64,000 bases of DNA from Sulfitobacter sp. F26169L (lineage in GTDB: Bacteria > Pseudomonadota > Alphaproteobacteria > Rhodobacterales > Rhodobacteraceae). Made by a program: the position numbers and the translations under genes. Location: positions 124,001 through 188,000 of the forward strand of contig NZ_JAPMLP010000005.1 in NCBI RefSeq assembly GCF_026410285.1. The letters are read 5' to 3'. Shown piece after piece: positions 46,123 to 54,280 of this stretch (position 1 is its first letter; the number at the start of each line of letters is the position of its first letter). The notes beneath the pieces are model-generated. The model was not told where the DNA came from. It made no database searches and worked only from the letters and a program-made list of their open reading frames with translations.

Positions 46123-46479
46123 ATGAGCGCCCCAGCGAGGAAACAACTCCTTGCTGACCAACAGCGGGTCCGGTTTGTCGATACTCTGGCATATCAGAAA
46201 GCCGACGTAGCACGTCACGCCCTTGCAGCATGGGACGGCGAATCTGCGGAATACATCAACGCCCGTCTGGAAGACGCACGAAGTATTCTGAACGGAATTT
46301 GCGGGAGTGCTGCCGCTCTGGGCTTTTACGACGTGGATGCCACCGCGCAGCATTCTGTCGCACAGATTGACGCGCATCTTCACGGGGCATACGCAGATCT
46401 TGCCATTTGTCCGGGTGAAATTATCTGGTGTGTGGATACATTTGTAGAAGCCTGCGATGCAGCGCAAATCCATCTTTAA
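46123..46479 (+). CDS. Hpt-like four-helix protein lacking the phospho-histidine
   Basis: A 118-residue protein. The helix ARSILNGICGSAAALGFYD matches the Hpt pattern ..A..[H]..[AK]GSA..LGF, but the position of the phosphorylated His, four residues before the Gly, is Asn (codon AAC instead of CAC). It thus looks like a pseudo-phosphotransfer protein. The start at 46123 (MSAPARKQLL) is chosen from several upstream in-frame starts. It is convergent with the AraC regulator. No kinase is adjacent; the orphan kinase of this window is 6 kb away. Confidence 0.5.
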   Translation: MSAPARKQLLADQQRVRFVDTLAYQKADVARHALAAWDGESAEYINARLEDARSILNGICGSAAALGFYDVDATAQHSVAQIDAHLHGAYADLAICPGEIIWCVDTFVEACDAAQIHL

Positions 46480-46512
46480 ATACAACCGAAAACGCCACCT
46501 GCGGCCCTCTAG

Positions 46513-47499
46513 TCAGGGTTTGTGATTGATCAGCGTGATAGATTTGCGCGCGCGCATCTTTGACGGGGTGCTGCCATATTCATCACGCACAGCACGGCTG
46601 AGAGCATTGTGCGAACAAAACCCCGTCGCAATGGCAACATCAATCAACGGGATCAGCGTTTCCTCGATCATCGCACGGGCACGGCGAACCCGCAGCCTTT
46701 TGTAAAACCGTGCCGGCGTTTCGTCAAAAACCTCGCGAAAGACACGTTCGACATGGCGGGTCGAAAGGCCAACCCGCCGCGTGAGTTCTGTCATCGGCAG
46801 CGGGTCTTCCATATTTTCTTCCATCAGCTTGATCGCTTCGGTCACGCGGGCGTCAAACAGACCTGCATTGGCAGCAATATCATGGGGCTGCTCTGCATCG
46901 CTGCGCCGGATAACGGGCAACAGCAGTTCATTGCCCAGCTCGGCAACCTCGACCGGATCAATATGGGGCGAGATCAGACCAATGACCAGTTCCGCCGTCC
47001 CGCCGCCGCCCGCGGCGGTGGTAACACCATCGCTCTGTTCTGCGAAACTGGTGGTTATATGCGGATAATACCCCTGTTCTTTCAGCAGCGCGACATCACG
47101 CCAGTGTGTGGTGACACGGCCATCACGGCTGTCGGTTGCACGGATAAACGCGGTGGCAGCATCGCTAAGCAGGACCACGGGGCGCTTTTGGCGCTGCATG
47201 GCGCGTACACGGCGTATCCATCCCTCGCGATGAATGTGCGTGCCCCCCAGCACAATCATCACATCACCAAATCCGTACCCCTCGATCGCGGGTTCTGCAC
47301 GGACAAGCATTTGCGTGCTGCCCGTCACGAGGCCGGGCATGTCGCTGATAATACGGCACGAGAACCGCTTGTCGCCGGTGATGGCGTTCGCGCGTTTGAG
47401 CGTGTTCATCACAGCGGCAAGTTCAACTACATCAAAGCCGCGCTGTAAAAATACCTCGAAACGGCAAGTAGGCGCATTTTCAGGGGGCTGGGAAGACAC
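46513..47499 (-). CDS. GlxA-type transcriptional regulator (DJ-1/PfpI and AraC domains)
   Basis: A 328-residue protein from a GTG at 47499 preceded by GGGGAG; a longer ATG frame reaches 47583. The N-terminal half is DJ-1/PfpI-like (FEVFLQRGFDVVELAAVMNTL, VMIVLGGTHIH). The C-terminal AraC DNA-binding domain has two helix-turn-helices (MTELTRRVGLSTRHVERVFREVFDETPARFYKRLR and LIDVAIATGFCSHNALSRAVRDEYG). This class often controls catabolism of nitrogenous compounds such as carnitine or glycine betaine. The target is not clear here. Confidence 0.87.
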   Translation of the reverse strand: MSSQPPENAPTCRFEVFLQRGFDVVELAAVMNTLKRANAITGDKRFSCRIISDMPGLVTGSTQMLVRAEPAIEGYGFGDVMIVLGGTHIHREGWIRRVRAMQRQKRPVVLLSDAATAFIRATDSRDGRVTTHWRDVALLKEQGYYPHITTSFAEQSDGVTTAAGGGGTAELVIGLISPHIDPVEVAELGNELLLPVIRRSDAEQPHDIAANAGLFDARVTEAIKLMEENMEDPLPMTELTRRVGLSTRHVERVFREVFDETPARFYKRLRVRRARAMIEETLIPLIDVAIATGFCSHNALSRAVRDEYGSTPSKMRARKSITLINHKP

Positions 47500-47643
47500 T
47501 GCAAACTCCCCGTTCAGGCGGCAGATTTGCGGCACGTGTTTTGACAAGCATGGAAAACTCCGCCCCGTTGCATCGGGTTTCAATCTAGGTCAAAGCGGCG
47601 CAAATTGCCAAGGCTCGTATTATCACTGCACGCGATCGCGTTC

Positions 47644-48543
47644 CTATAACGCGCGCAGAAGAAGGCCGCCCGACAAGGCGACAACGACGACGCCCGCCGC
47701 GACCTCAAGTACCGGCATCATCCACGCGAGTGCGCCGGCGTTGGCAATACCGCGCATCAACCCGCCGCGAAAACCGCTGGCGGCGATGCCCACTACCACG
47801 GTTACCGATGCGGTGCCCAGCGCCATGGCGAATGTCCCTGCAACACCTGCCATTGCAATGTTCATCTGCCATGTAATGATCAGCACAAACAACGCGCCCG
47901 TGCAGGGGCGCACCGCAATCCCCCCGATCAGCAGCAGCGCATCGCGCAGACCGCTGGTCTGCCCCGCTTCCTCCAACGTGGGGCCGTGGCGATGACCACA
48001 ACTGTTGCAGGTATCGGTCGGCCCGTGGTGTTCGTGGCCGTGGACCGCCTGCGCGCGGCGCAATCGCCGCAGGCCGCGCACCACCAGCCACAGGCCAATC
48101 AGCACTATCAATGCGTAGCTGAACGGCGCGAGCCAGTCTTCTGCCGCGTTCACCATCCGCTCGCGCGTAAGACCCAACAACCACAGCCCACCATAGGCCA
48201 GCAGGATCGCCGTGACCGCCTGCCCCAGACTGGACAGCAGTGCAATCAGCGACAGCCGCAGCATCGGCACTTCGCGTGCGACGCCATACCCACCCACCAG
48301 CAGCTTGCCGTGTCCGGGACCAATTGCGTGGAAGAAACCGTAGGCAAAACAGCTGCCCATCAGCACCGCATATGCCCCCGCTTCGCCGCCGCGCAGGGCG
48401 CGCAGGGTTCGCGCGATACCGTTCTGGAATGATCGCTGCTCACCAGCGGCCCAGACCGCCAGCGCAGAGAAACCGCCGCTTAGCCACAGCCACGCCAGCA
48501 AAGCCATTGCCAGCAACAGCGCCAGAATTACAGCGCGGCGCAT
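47644..48543 (-). CDS. NicO/RcnA-like nickel-cobalt permease
   Basis: A 299-residue membrane protein with six or seven hydrophobic segments. Conserved features are FFHAIGPGHGKLLVGGY (HxxGPGHG near residues 72-82) and a His/Cys-rich cytoplasmic loop (HGHEHHGPTDTCNSCGHRHGPT, about 172-193 in segments) that probably binds metal. Members export Ni/Co or import it with DUF1007 partners. Its ATG overlaps the DUF1007 stop by 16 bases, so the two are one operon. Confidence 0.87.
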   Translation of the reverse strand: MRRAVILALLLAMALLAWLWLSGGFSALAVWAAGEQRSFQNGIARTLRALRGGEAGAYAVLMGSCFAYGFFHAIGPGHGKLLVGGYGVAREVPMLRLSLIALLSSLGQAVTAILLAYGGLWLLGLTRERMVNAAEDWLAPFSYALIVLIGLWLVVRGLRRLRRAQAVHGHEHHGPTDTCNSCGHRHGPTLEEAGQTSGLRDALLLIGGIAVRPCTGALFVLIITWQMNIAMAGVAGTFAMALGTASVTVVVGIAASGFRGGLMRGIANAGALAWMMPVLEVAAGVVVVALSGGLLLRAL

Positions 48544-49175
48544 TTCAGCGTAACCTCCGTTGCAAACCGCGCACCGATGTCCCCCAGCCCTGCGGCTTCC
48601 ATGTCAATGTCTTGCGGCAGTGCCGCCAGTTCCGCTTTGGTCATCGCCAGCGCGCCTTCGATGTCGGGCGTGTCCAGCGTGATACGGCAGTGCGTGCTGC
48701 CTTCCACCTCCACGCCCAGACCGACCTCGTAAGCCGTGTAATAGGTGCCGTCATAGGGGCGGAAGCTGAAGGTGCCATTGGCTGTTGGTGCGCCTTCTAT
48801 TGCGCGTAGATGGGTTGTGGTGATCTTGCCATCGGCAAAAGCCGCCGTCGGGGCAAGGGGCTGTGACAGCACCATGGGCACACCATCGGCAGTACCAACC
48901 AGATCACCGTTAAATCCTTCAACCCATTGCATGTCAAAACCGGTCAGCTTGGCGATGTCGTCAGCATCAAGGATGCCGTCATAATCATCATCCACCCCCA
49001 TATCCTCGGTCACCAACAGCGAATACAACTCGTCATACTCCCACGTGACACGCACATGGCTCAGCCGGTTCTGGTCATCCACCAGAAACGTTAGGCCGGT
49101 GTTCACAAAAATATGCGGATGTGCACCAGCGGGCGCGGCAAGAACGATCAGACACAGGGCGGCTATTGCTTTCAT
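48528..49175 (-). CDS. DUF1007 periplasmic protein, partner of the NicO permease
   Basis: A 215-residue protein with a signal peptide (about 1-18) and the family mark AHPHIFVNTGLTFLV right after it, a possible metal site at the new N-terminus. DUF1007 proteins are encoded with NicO permeases in nickel or zinc systems. The start at 49175 (MKAIAALCLIVL) was chosen over a longer frame to 49220. The acidic EDMGVDDDYDGILDADDIAKL stretch looks like an EF-hand calcium loop. Confidence 0.85.
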   Translation of the reverse strand: MKAIAALCLIVLAAPAGAHPHIFVNTGLTFLVDDQNRLSHVRVTWEYDELYSLLVTEDMGVDDDYDGILDADDIAKLTGFDMQWVEGFNGDLVGTADGVPMVLSQPLAPTAAFADGKITTTHLRAIEGAPTANGTFSFRPYDGTYYTAYEVGLGVEVEGSTHCRITLDTPDIEGALAMTKAELAALPQDIDMEAAGLGDIGARFATEVTLKCAAL

Positions 49176-49223
49176 GGGGTGCAATCTAGGGGCGGCGATG
49201 CAACTGTACAATCGCCCCACTGC

Positions 49224-50429
49224 CTAAAGTGCGGCGGTAATCAGCCGCCCCAAACGCAAAATGCCTTCATCAATGCTGGCTTCATCGGTGCGGCTGAAAC
49301 TAAGGCGCAGTGTGTTGGTACCCGACCCGTCCGCAAAAAAAGCATGTCCCGGCACAAACGCCACCCGCTCCGACCCAAGCGATTGCGCAAGCAGTTCGGC
49401 GCAATTGATGCGCTGCGGCAGTTCCAGCCAGATAAACATCCCCCCCTCAGGGCGTGTCCATGTGACCCCGTCGGGCATGTGCGCCTCAAGCGCTGACAAC
49501 ATCCGGTCGCGGCGCGCGCGGTAAGCATCTTTGATCTTGGACACATGGCTGTCAAACTGTGCGCTGGCGACAGTGGTAATTGCCATCTGGTTGATGGTCG
49601 AACTATGCAAATCAGCCGCCTGTTTCAGCAGCACCAATTGGCTGATCACCTCTTGCGCGCCACACACCCAACCCACCCGCAGACCGGGCGCCAGTGTTTT
49701 GGAAAAGCTGCCACAATACAGCGTGCGACAGGCGTTGATATCCCCTTTGCGCACGATCTCGCGCGCCAGCACGGGCGACAGCGCTTCCCCTTCAAACCGC
49801 AGCGATTGATAGGCGGCATCCTCGATCACCGCAATATCAAGCTCGTCCGCCAGATCAATCACGCGCTCACGCATGTCGGCGTCCAGTGTGCGCCCTGTCG
49901 GGTTGGCAAAATCAACCGACATATAGGCAAATTTTACGCGGCCATCGCCTGCTGCTTCGGCATAATCACTGGCAGAGCGGTTTGTTTCGGGATCAAGACG
50001 ATCATAGCGCGGCTCGTAGGCATTGAACGCACCAAGCGCGCCCAGATAAGTAGGCCAGCCCACCAGCGCGGTATCGCCGGGGCTGAGCAGCAGCTTACCC
50101 AGATAATCAAGCGCCTGCTGCGACCCCGAAGTAATGAGAATGTTATCGCGGTTGCAAGGGATGCCAAGGCGCGCCATCTCGCCCACGATCCAGTCGCGCA
50201 GCGGCCCGTATCCTTCGGAAACCGAGTACTGCAATGCTTTCGCTTGCGTTTCAGCGCCCAGAGCCTGACTGAACGCCTCCTGAAACGCTTCGGCAGGAAA
50301 CAGATCAGGGTCGGGAATACCGCCTGCAAATGAAATGATGTCGGGCTGGTCCAGCAACTTTAGAAGCTCGCGGATTTCGCTGGCCTTCATCCGGTTGTTA
50401 CGTGTCGCGAATATCTGCTGCCAGTCCAT
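49224..50429 (-). CDS. PLP-dependent aminotransferase (2-aminoadipate/branched type)
   Basis: A 401-residue fold-type I aminotransferase. PLP motifs are ITSGSQQALDYLGKLLLSPGD, SVDFANPTGRTLD, and the Schiff-base lysine in CGSFSKTLAPGLRVGW. N-terminal MDWQQIFATRNNRMKASEIRELLKLLDQPDIISFAGGIPDP is typical of LysN-like enzymes (aminoadipate or aromatic specificity). The start at 50429 is preferred; the upstream frame to 50480 lacks family similarity. Substrate not fixed by context. Confidence 0.88.
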   Translation of the reverse strand: MDWQQIFATRNNRMKASEIRELLKLLDQPDIISFAGGIPDPDLFPAEAFQEAFSQALGAETQAKALQYSVSEGYGPLRDWIVGEMARLGIPCNRDNILITSGSQQALDYLGKLLLSPGDTALVGWPTYLGALGAFNAYEPRYDRLDPETNRSASDYAEAAGDGRVKFAYMSVDFANPTGRTLDADMRERVIDLADELDIAVIEDAAYQSLRFEGEALSPVLAREIVRKGDINACRTLYCGSFSKTLAPGLRVGWVCGAQEVISQLVLLKQAADLHSSTINQMAITTVASAQFDSHVSKIKDAYRARRDRMLSALEAHMPDGVTWTRPEGGMFIWLELPQRINCAELLAQSLGSERVAFVPGHAFFADGSGTNTLRLSFSRTDEASIDEGILRLGRLITAAL

Positions 50430-50522
50430 GTGTCCCTCATCCCCGAGCTTGGTGTGTCGGTACAGAACATGGATTCGCAAATTAGGTCAACACATGTGTC
50501 CTATATGGCCGATACGGCCCTA

Positions 50523-50735
50523 TCACGCCTTGCGCACTTCCGACGCCAGCTTCAGCACTTCATCCCCGTCAGATTGTTCGATCAACAGCGCTGGATCATC
50601 TTCCGAGCCATTGCGCGTTACCTCGGTGCCTTTGATCTTGCGGGTAATATTGCGGCTATAGGTTTCCTGCACTACACCTTGGGCTGTGCCATCCCCCCAG
50701 TCCCATTCGATTTTGTCACCTTTGCTATAGGCCAT
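50523..50735 (-). CDS. DUF2945 (HVA1/Tudor-like) small protein
   Basis: A 70-residue protein: MAYSKGDKIEWDWGDGTAQGVV, then ALLIEQSDGDEVLKLASEV, the typical DUF2945 barrel. The family is widespread in bacteria and fungi (hypervirulence-associated protein 1) with no settled function. Alone between the aminotransferase and the ABC genes; an AGGAG site lies upstream. Confidence 0.85.
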   Translation of the reverse strand: MAYSKGDKIEWDWGDGTAQGVVQETYSRNITRKIKGTEVTRNGSEDDPALLIEQSDGDEVLKLASEVRKA

Positions 50736-50789
50736 CGGACGCTCCTTTGTTCATCACGAACCAACCCGTTTAAGACGGGATGGTTCCCG

Positions 50790-51575
50790 CTAGACCCGCC
50801 AACGCAAGACGTGGCGTTCCAGCAAACCGATGATCGACGAAACGATCACACCCAGAACAGACAGAATGACAACACCCGCAAACAAACGCTCCAGATCATA
50901 GAGGCTTCCCGCCTCCAGAATGTATGCGCCAATCCCGTATTCAGCACCCAGCATTTCTGCAGCAACCAGCAGGATGATCGCAATCGTCAGCGAAATGCGC
51001 AGGCCCGACAGGATACCCGGCATAGCCCCCGGCAATACGATCTTGCGCACAATCGACCACCACGACAGGCCAAAGCTCTGCCCCATGCGGATCAGCGTGC
51101 GATCAACGTTATCAACGGCGGCATAGGTGGCAACCACGGTTGGCGTGAAGGTGCCAAAGGCGATCAGCGCGTATTTGCTACCCTCGTCAATGCCGAACCA
51201 GATCACAAACAGCGGCAAAAGCGCGATTTTGGGGATCGGGAACAGCGCCGCGACCAGCGGGACGAGCCCTGCGCGGGCGTAGGCAAACAATCCGATCAGC
51301 ACACCGATAGTAATTCCCGCGATTGCGCCCGTCGTGGCACCAACGGCCAAGCGGCTGAGCGAGGGCAGCAGGTGTTTGAACAACAATCCGCTTTGCCACA
51401 ATTCGGCAAATGTGCCCAACACATCGGACGGTCTGGGCAGTGTCAGCGATGATATCCAACCGCTGCGCGTGCCCCATTCGGCCAGCGCAATCAGCACGAC
51501 AAACACAACAATCCCGACTCCGCGCACAGGAACGGGCGCGAAACCGCCCCCGCGAAAAGGAACCTGATCAGACAT
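50790..51575 (-). CDS. ABC transporter permease (NitT/TauT family)
   Basis: A 261-residue permease with six membrane segments and the family EAA loop (FGLSWWSIVRKIVLPGAMPGILSGLRISLTIA). The SsuC/TauC/NrtB family imports taurine, sulfonates, nitrate or riboflavin/thiamine precursors. It overlaps the ATPase gene by eight bases. Substrate undefined; the associated binding protein carries a Tat-like signal. Confidence 0.9.
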   Translation of the reverse strand: MSDQVPFRGGGFAPVPVRGVGIVVFVVLIALAEWGTRSGWISSLTLPRPSDVLGTFAELWQSGLLFKHLLPSLSRLAVGATTGAIAGITIGVLIGLFAYARAGLVPLVAALFPIPKIALLPLFVIWFGIDEGSKYALIAFGTFTPTVVATYAAVDNVDRTLIRMGQSFGLSWWSIVRKIVLPGAMPGILSGLRISLTIAIILLVAAEMLGAEYGIGAYILEAGSLYDLERLFAGVVILSVLGVIVSSIIGLLERHVLRWRV

Positions 51576-52329
51576 TCATCAACTCCGCATCTGCTGCTGC
51601 CGCTTCATCGCGCATCAACCCCCAGAGGTGTTGTTGCTGCGCATCCAATACCGGATCACCATGTGCGCGCGCCTCTAGCGGCGTGTCGATTTCGACAATC
51701 TCGCGCACCTCGCCCGGTCGGCGGGACAGAACCACAATCCGGTGACCCAGACGCACAGCCTCGGCCAGATTGTGGGTGACGTACACTGCGGTGAAGGGTG
51801 TGCGCGTCCACAGATTGACCAGATCATCCATCAGCAATTCGCGCGTTTGGCTGTCAAGCGCGCTAAGCGGTTCGTCCATCAGCATAACCGCAGGGTTAAC
51901 AGCCAGCGCACGGGCAATCGCCACGCGCTGCTTCATGCCGCCCGACAGTTGTTTCGGCAATGCACCCGCAAAATCCGTGAGCCGTGTGCGCGCCAGAACA
52001 TCTGCGATGATCTCGCTTTGATTTTCCACGCGGTGATCTTCCAGCACCAGCGCCACGTTGCCCGCGACCGTACGCCACGGCAACAATGCGAAGTCTTGAA
52101 AAATATAGGTCAGGGCGTTCAGGCATCCTTGGGGCGGCGCGCCCAACTGGCGCACGGCCCCTTCGCTGGGCTTTTCCAAACCGCCCAGCAGACGCAACAG
52201 CGTGGATTTGCCACACCCCGACGGCCCCACAATGCAGGTGATCCGCCCCGATGGAACATCAAGCGAGATATCACGCAGGACGACCGTGTCGCTATACCGA
52301 TGCGTGACCGCATCAAGTTTGAGATCCAT
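51568..52329 (-). CDS. ABC transporter ATP-binding protein (NitT/TauT family)
   Basis: A 253-residue ATPase of the SsuB/TauB type. Walker A is GPSGCGKSTLLRLL, the Q-loop is YIFQDFALLPWRTV, the signature is LSGGMKQRVAIARAL and Walker B is VMLMDEPLSALD. It starts just after an internal terminator, with a GGAGGG site. Works with the permease downstream. Confidence 0.92.
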   Translation of the reverse strand: MDLKLDAVTHRYSDTVVLRDISLDVPSGRITCIVGPSGCGKSTLLRLLGGLEKPSEGAVRQLGAPPQGCLNALTYIFQDFALLPWRTVAGNVALVLEDHRVENQSEIIADVLARTRLTDFAGALPKQLSGGMKQRVAIARALAVNPAVMLMDEPLSALDSQTRELLMDDLVNLWTRTPFTAVYVTHNLAEAVRLGHRIVVLSRRPGEVREIVEIDTPLEARAHGDPVLDAQQQHLWGLMRDEAAAADAELMNV

Positions 52330-52342
52330 ACGCCCTCCAATG

Positions 52343-52368
52343 AAAAAGACCGGACCAAAGGCCCGGCC
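52343..52368 (-). terminator. Internal terminator between ABC binding-protein and ATPase genes
   Basis: Minus strand: stem GGCCGGGCC-TTT-GGTCCGGTC (nine pairs, two G-T wobbles) followed by TTTTT. It lies 20 bases after the binding-protein stop and 13 bases before the ATPase start. It would lower readthrough so that binding protein exceeds ATPase and permease. Confidence 0.8.
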
Positions 52369-52388
52369 CTGTGGTCACTACGCTGAAA

Positions 52389-53411
52389 TTACGCGCCTGA
52401 TGTTTCCACATATGAGGTATCGATCAAAGCGTCGAGCGGGATATCCTTGCCCACCAGATCTTCCGACTGAAACCACTCCAGCTGATCGCGCACAGAGGCG
52501 ACGTTCATCTTTGCGCCCTCGTTCAGGCGCATGGTGCCGTTGATGATCGATGGTGCCGCTTTTTCACGCGGGCGATCTGTGTAGACGTATTTATGGATCA
52601 GATCGACCATCGCGTTTACTCCATCATCGCCACCGTCTTTGGCAATCATCGCCGCGTTGTAATCCGCCACACCTTTGGAATAGGCCGCAAGATAATCTTG
52701 CGTCATCTGGCGTTCGTCTGCGGCGTTTTTGGCTGAGGTGAATACGGTGGTCACCTGATAATCGGGCAGATAGGTCGCCACGTCACCGATGATATGCACC
52801 GCACCCGACCCTGCCAATGGCTTGGCGATATGGGGCACGATGGACCAAGCGTCTATTTGGCCCGATTTCAACGCACCTATGATTGCCCCCACTTTTTGCA
52901 GCGGCTTGAACTTCAGTTCAATGCCTTCAGCTGCGGCCATTTTTGCGCCCATATAGTGGAAAGACGAACCAGCGGTGCTGATCCCGTAGGATTTACCATC
53001 CAGCATCGCAGGCGACGTGATGCCAGCCTTGAACGCTGCATCAGATGCAAGAAATTTCTGCCCGTCGATGCCCGGCTCTTCCTGAAGGGAGCCGCCGATA
53101 ACCTTGATCGCGCCCTTGTCAGCCAATGAAACCAACCCGCCTGAAATTGCCGTTATTGCATAATCAACATCACCGCTCGCAATGGCCACGGCCATCGGCT
53201 GCGCGGCCTGAAAGAACTTGACCTCGACGTCCAGACCGGCCTGTTTGAAATACTCCCGCTCGTAGGCGACAAAGGTGCCCGAGTGGCTGGTAAAGCGCAG
53301 CGCGCCAACCGTAATCTTGCGCCCCTGCGCAATCGCCGGTGCGGCCAGCCCAAGCGCTGCCGCAGAAGCGGCCAAACCGCCAAGTGTCTGACGCCGTGTG
53401 AGATTGGTCAT
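52389..53411 (-). CDS. ABC transporter substrate-binding protein (NitT/TauT family)
   Basis: A 340-residue protein with a twin-arginine-type signal (TRRQTLGGLAASAAALGLAAPAIAQG, residues about 5-30) and an NMT1/SsuA-like fold: ITVGALRFTSHSGTFVAYEREYFKQAGLDVEVKFFQ. The substrate is unknown; this family binds sulfonates, taurine, nitrate or pyrimidine precursors. The start at 53411 was chosen because the signal begins there. First gene of the operon, divergent from rpe. Confidence 0.9.
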   Translation of the reverse strand: MTNLTRRQTLGGLAASAAALGLAAPAIAQGRKITVGALRFTSHSGTFVAYEREYFKQAGLDVEVKFFQAAQPMAVAIASGDVDYAITAISGGLVSLADKGAIKVIGGSLQEEPGIDGQKFLASDAAFKAGITSPAMLDGKSYGISTAGSSFHYMGAKMAAAEGIELKFKPLQKVGAIIGALKSGQIDAWSIVPHIAKPLAGSGAVHIIGDVATYLPDYQVTTVFTSAKNAADERQMTQDYLAAYSKGVADYNAAMIAKDGGDDGVNAMVDLIHKYVYTDRPREKAAPSIINGTMRLNEGAKMNVASVRDQLEWFQSEDLVGKDIPLDALIDTSYVETSGA

Positions 53412-53573
53412 GTTGTTTCCCCTGATCTGTATCTGGCGGCAGAGTGCCCCTGCCTCAACCGTCAAGTCAAGCAACCAGCGTGCTATTGCCACAAATACCG
53501 TGTGTGTTGATTGCCCTGCTTGCGCGCAGGCGTTATCAGCACACCAACCCCATCAGCCAAAGGCCTCATCCCC

Positions 53574-54263
53574 ATGTCCTTCGACCGCTCGCTCAAAATC
53601 GCCCCGTCCATCCTTGCGTCCGACTTTGCCAATTTCGGCGCCGAATGTGCCGCTGTGGAGGCGCAAGGCGCGGATTGGGTACACGTCGATGTGATGGACG
53701 GGCATTTTGTGCCCAACATCACCTTCGGCGCGGCCACCTGCGCCGCCATCCGCCCCCACATAAAAGGCGTGATGGATGTGCATTTGATGATCTCGCCCGT
53801 CGATGCCTATATTGACGGGTTTGCAGATGCGGGTGCCGATATCATTACCGCGCATGTCGAGGCAGGACCACACATTCACCGCACCCTTCAGGCGATCCGC
53901 GCTACAGGAGCAAAAGCAGGCGTTGCACTTAACCCCGGCACACCTGCGGAGGCTGTCGCCCACTTGCTGGACCTCACCGATCTGGTTTGCGTGATGACAG
54001 TGAACCCCGGTTTTGGCGGACAGAAATTCATCGACATGAGCGCCAAGATCAAGACGCTGCGCAACATGATCGGCGACCGCCCCGTTCACATCGAAATTGA
54101 CGGCGGTGTTGATCCGTCTACCGCGCCGCTTGTTGTGGCGGCGGGGGCTGACGTGCTGGTTGCAGGCTCTGCCGTGTTCAAAGGCGGATCAGTGGAAAAC
54201 CCGGAACCTTATGGCAAAAATATCCGCGCTATCCGCGAAGCTGCCGCTGGCGTCTACGTCTAG
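53574..54263 (+). CDS. rpe: Ribulose-phosphate 3-epimerase
   Basis: Interconverts ribulose 5-phosphate and xylulose 5-phosphate (pentose-phosphate and Calvin pathways). It is a 229-residue TIM barrel with [14 protein letters not shown] at 9-22, [18 protein letters not shown] (metal His/Asp), [21 protein letters not shown] and [13 protein letters not shown]. The start at 53574 is preferred over the longer frame at 53511. It is convergent with the acyl-CoA ligase gene 17 bases away. Confidence 0.97.
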   Translation: MSFDRSLKIAPSILASDFANFGAECAAVEAQGADWVHVDVMDGHFVPNITFGAATCAAIRPHIKGVMDVHLMISPVDAYIDGFADAGADIITAHVEAGPHIHRTLQAIRATGAKAGVALNPGTPAEAVAHLLDLTDLVCVMTVNPGFGGQKFIDMSAKIKTLRNMIGDRPVHIEIDGGVDPSTAPLVVAAGADVLVAGSAVFKGGSVENPEPYGKNIRAIREAAAGVYV

Positions 54264-54280
54264 CGCGGCAGCCGCGACCC

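Noticed and set aside
54264..54280. Terminator CGCGGCAGCCGCG between rpe and the ligase gene
   Set aside because: Loop would be a single base and no T-run follows.
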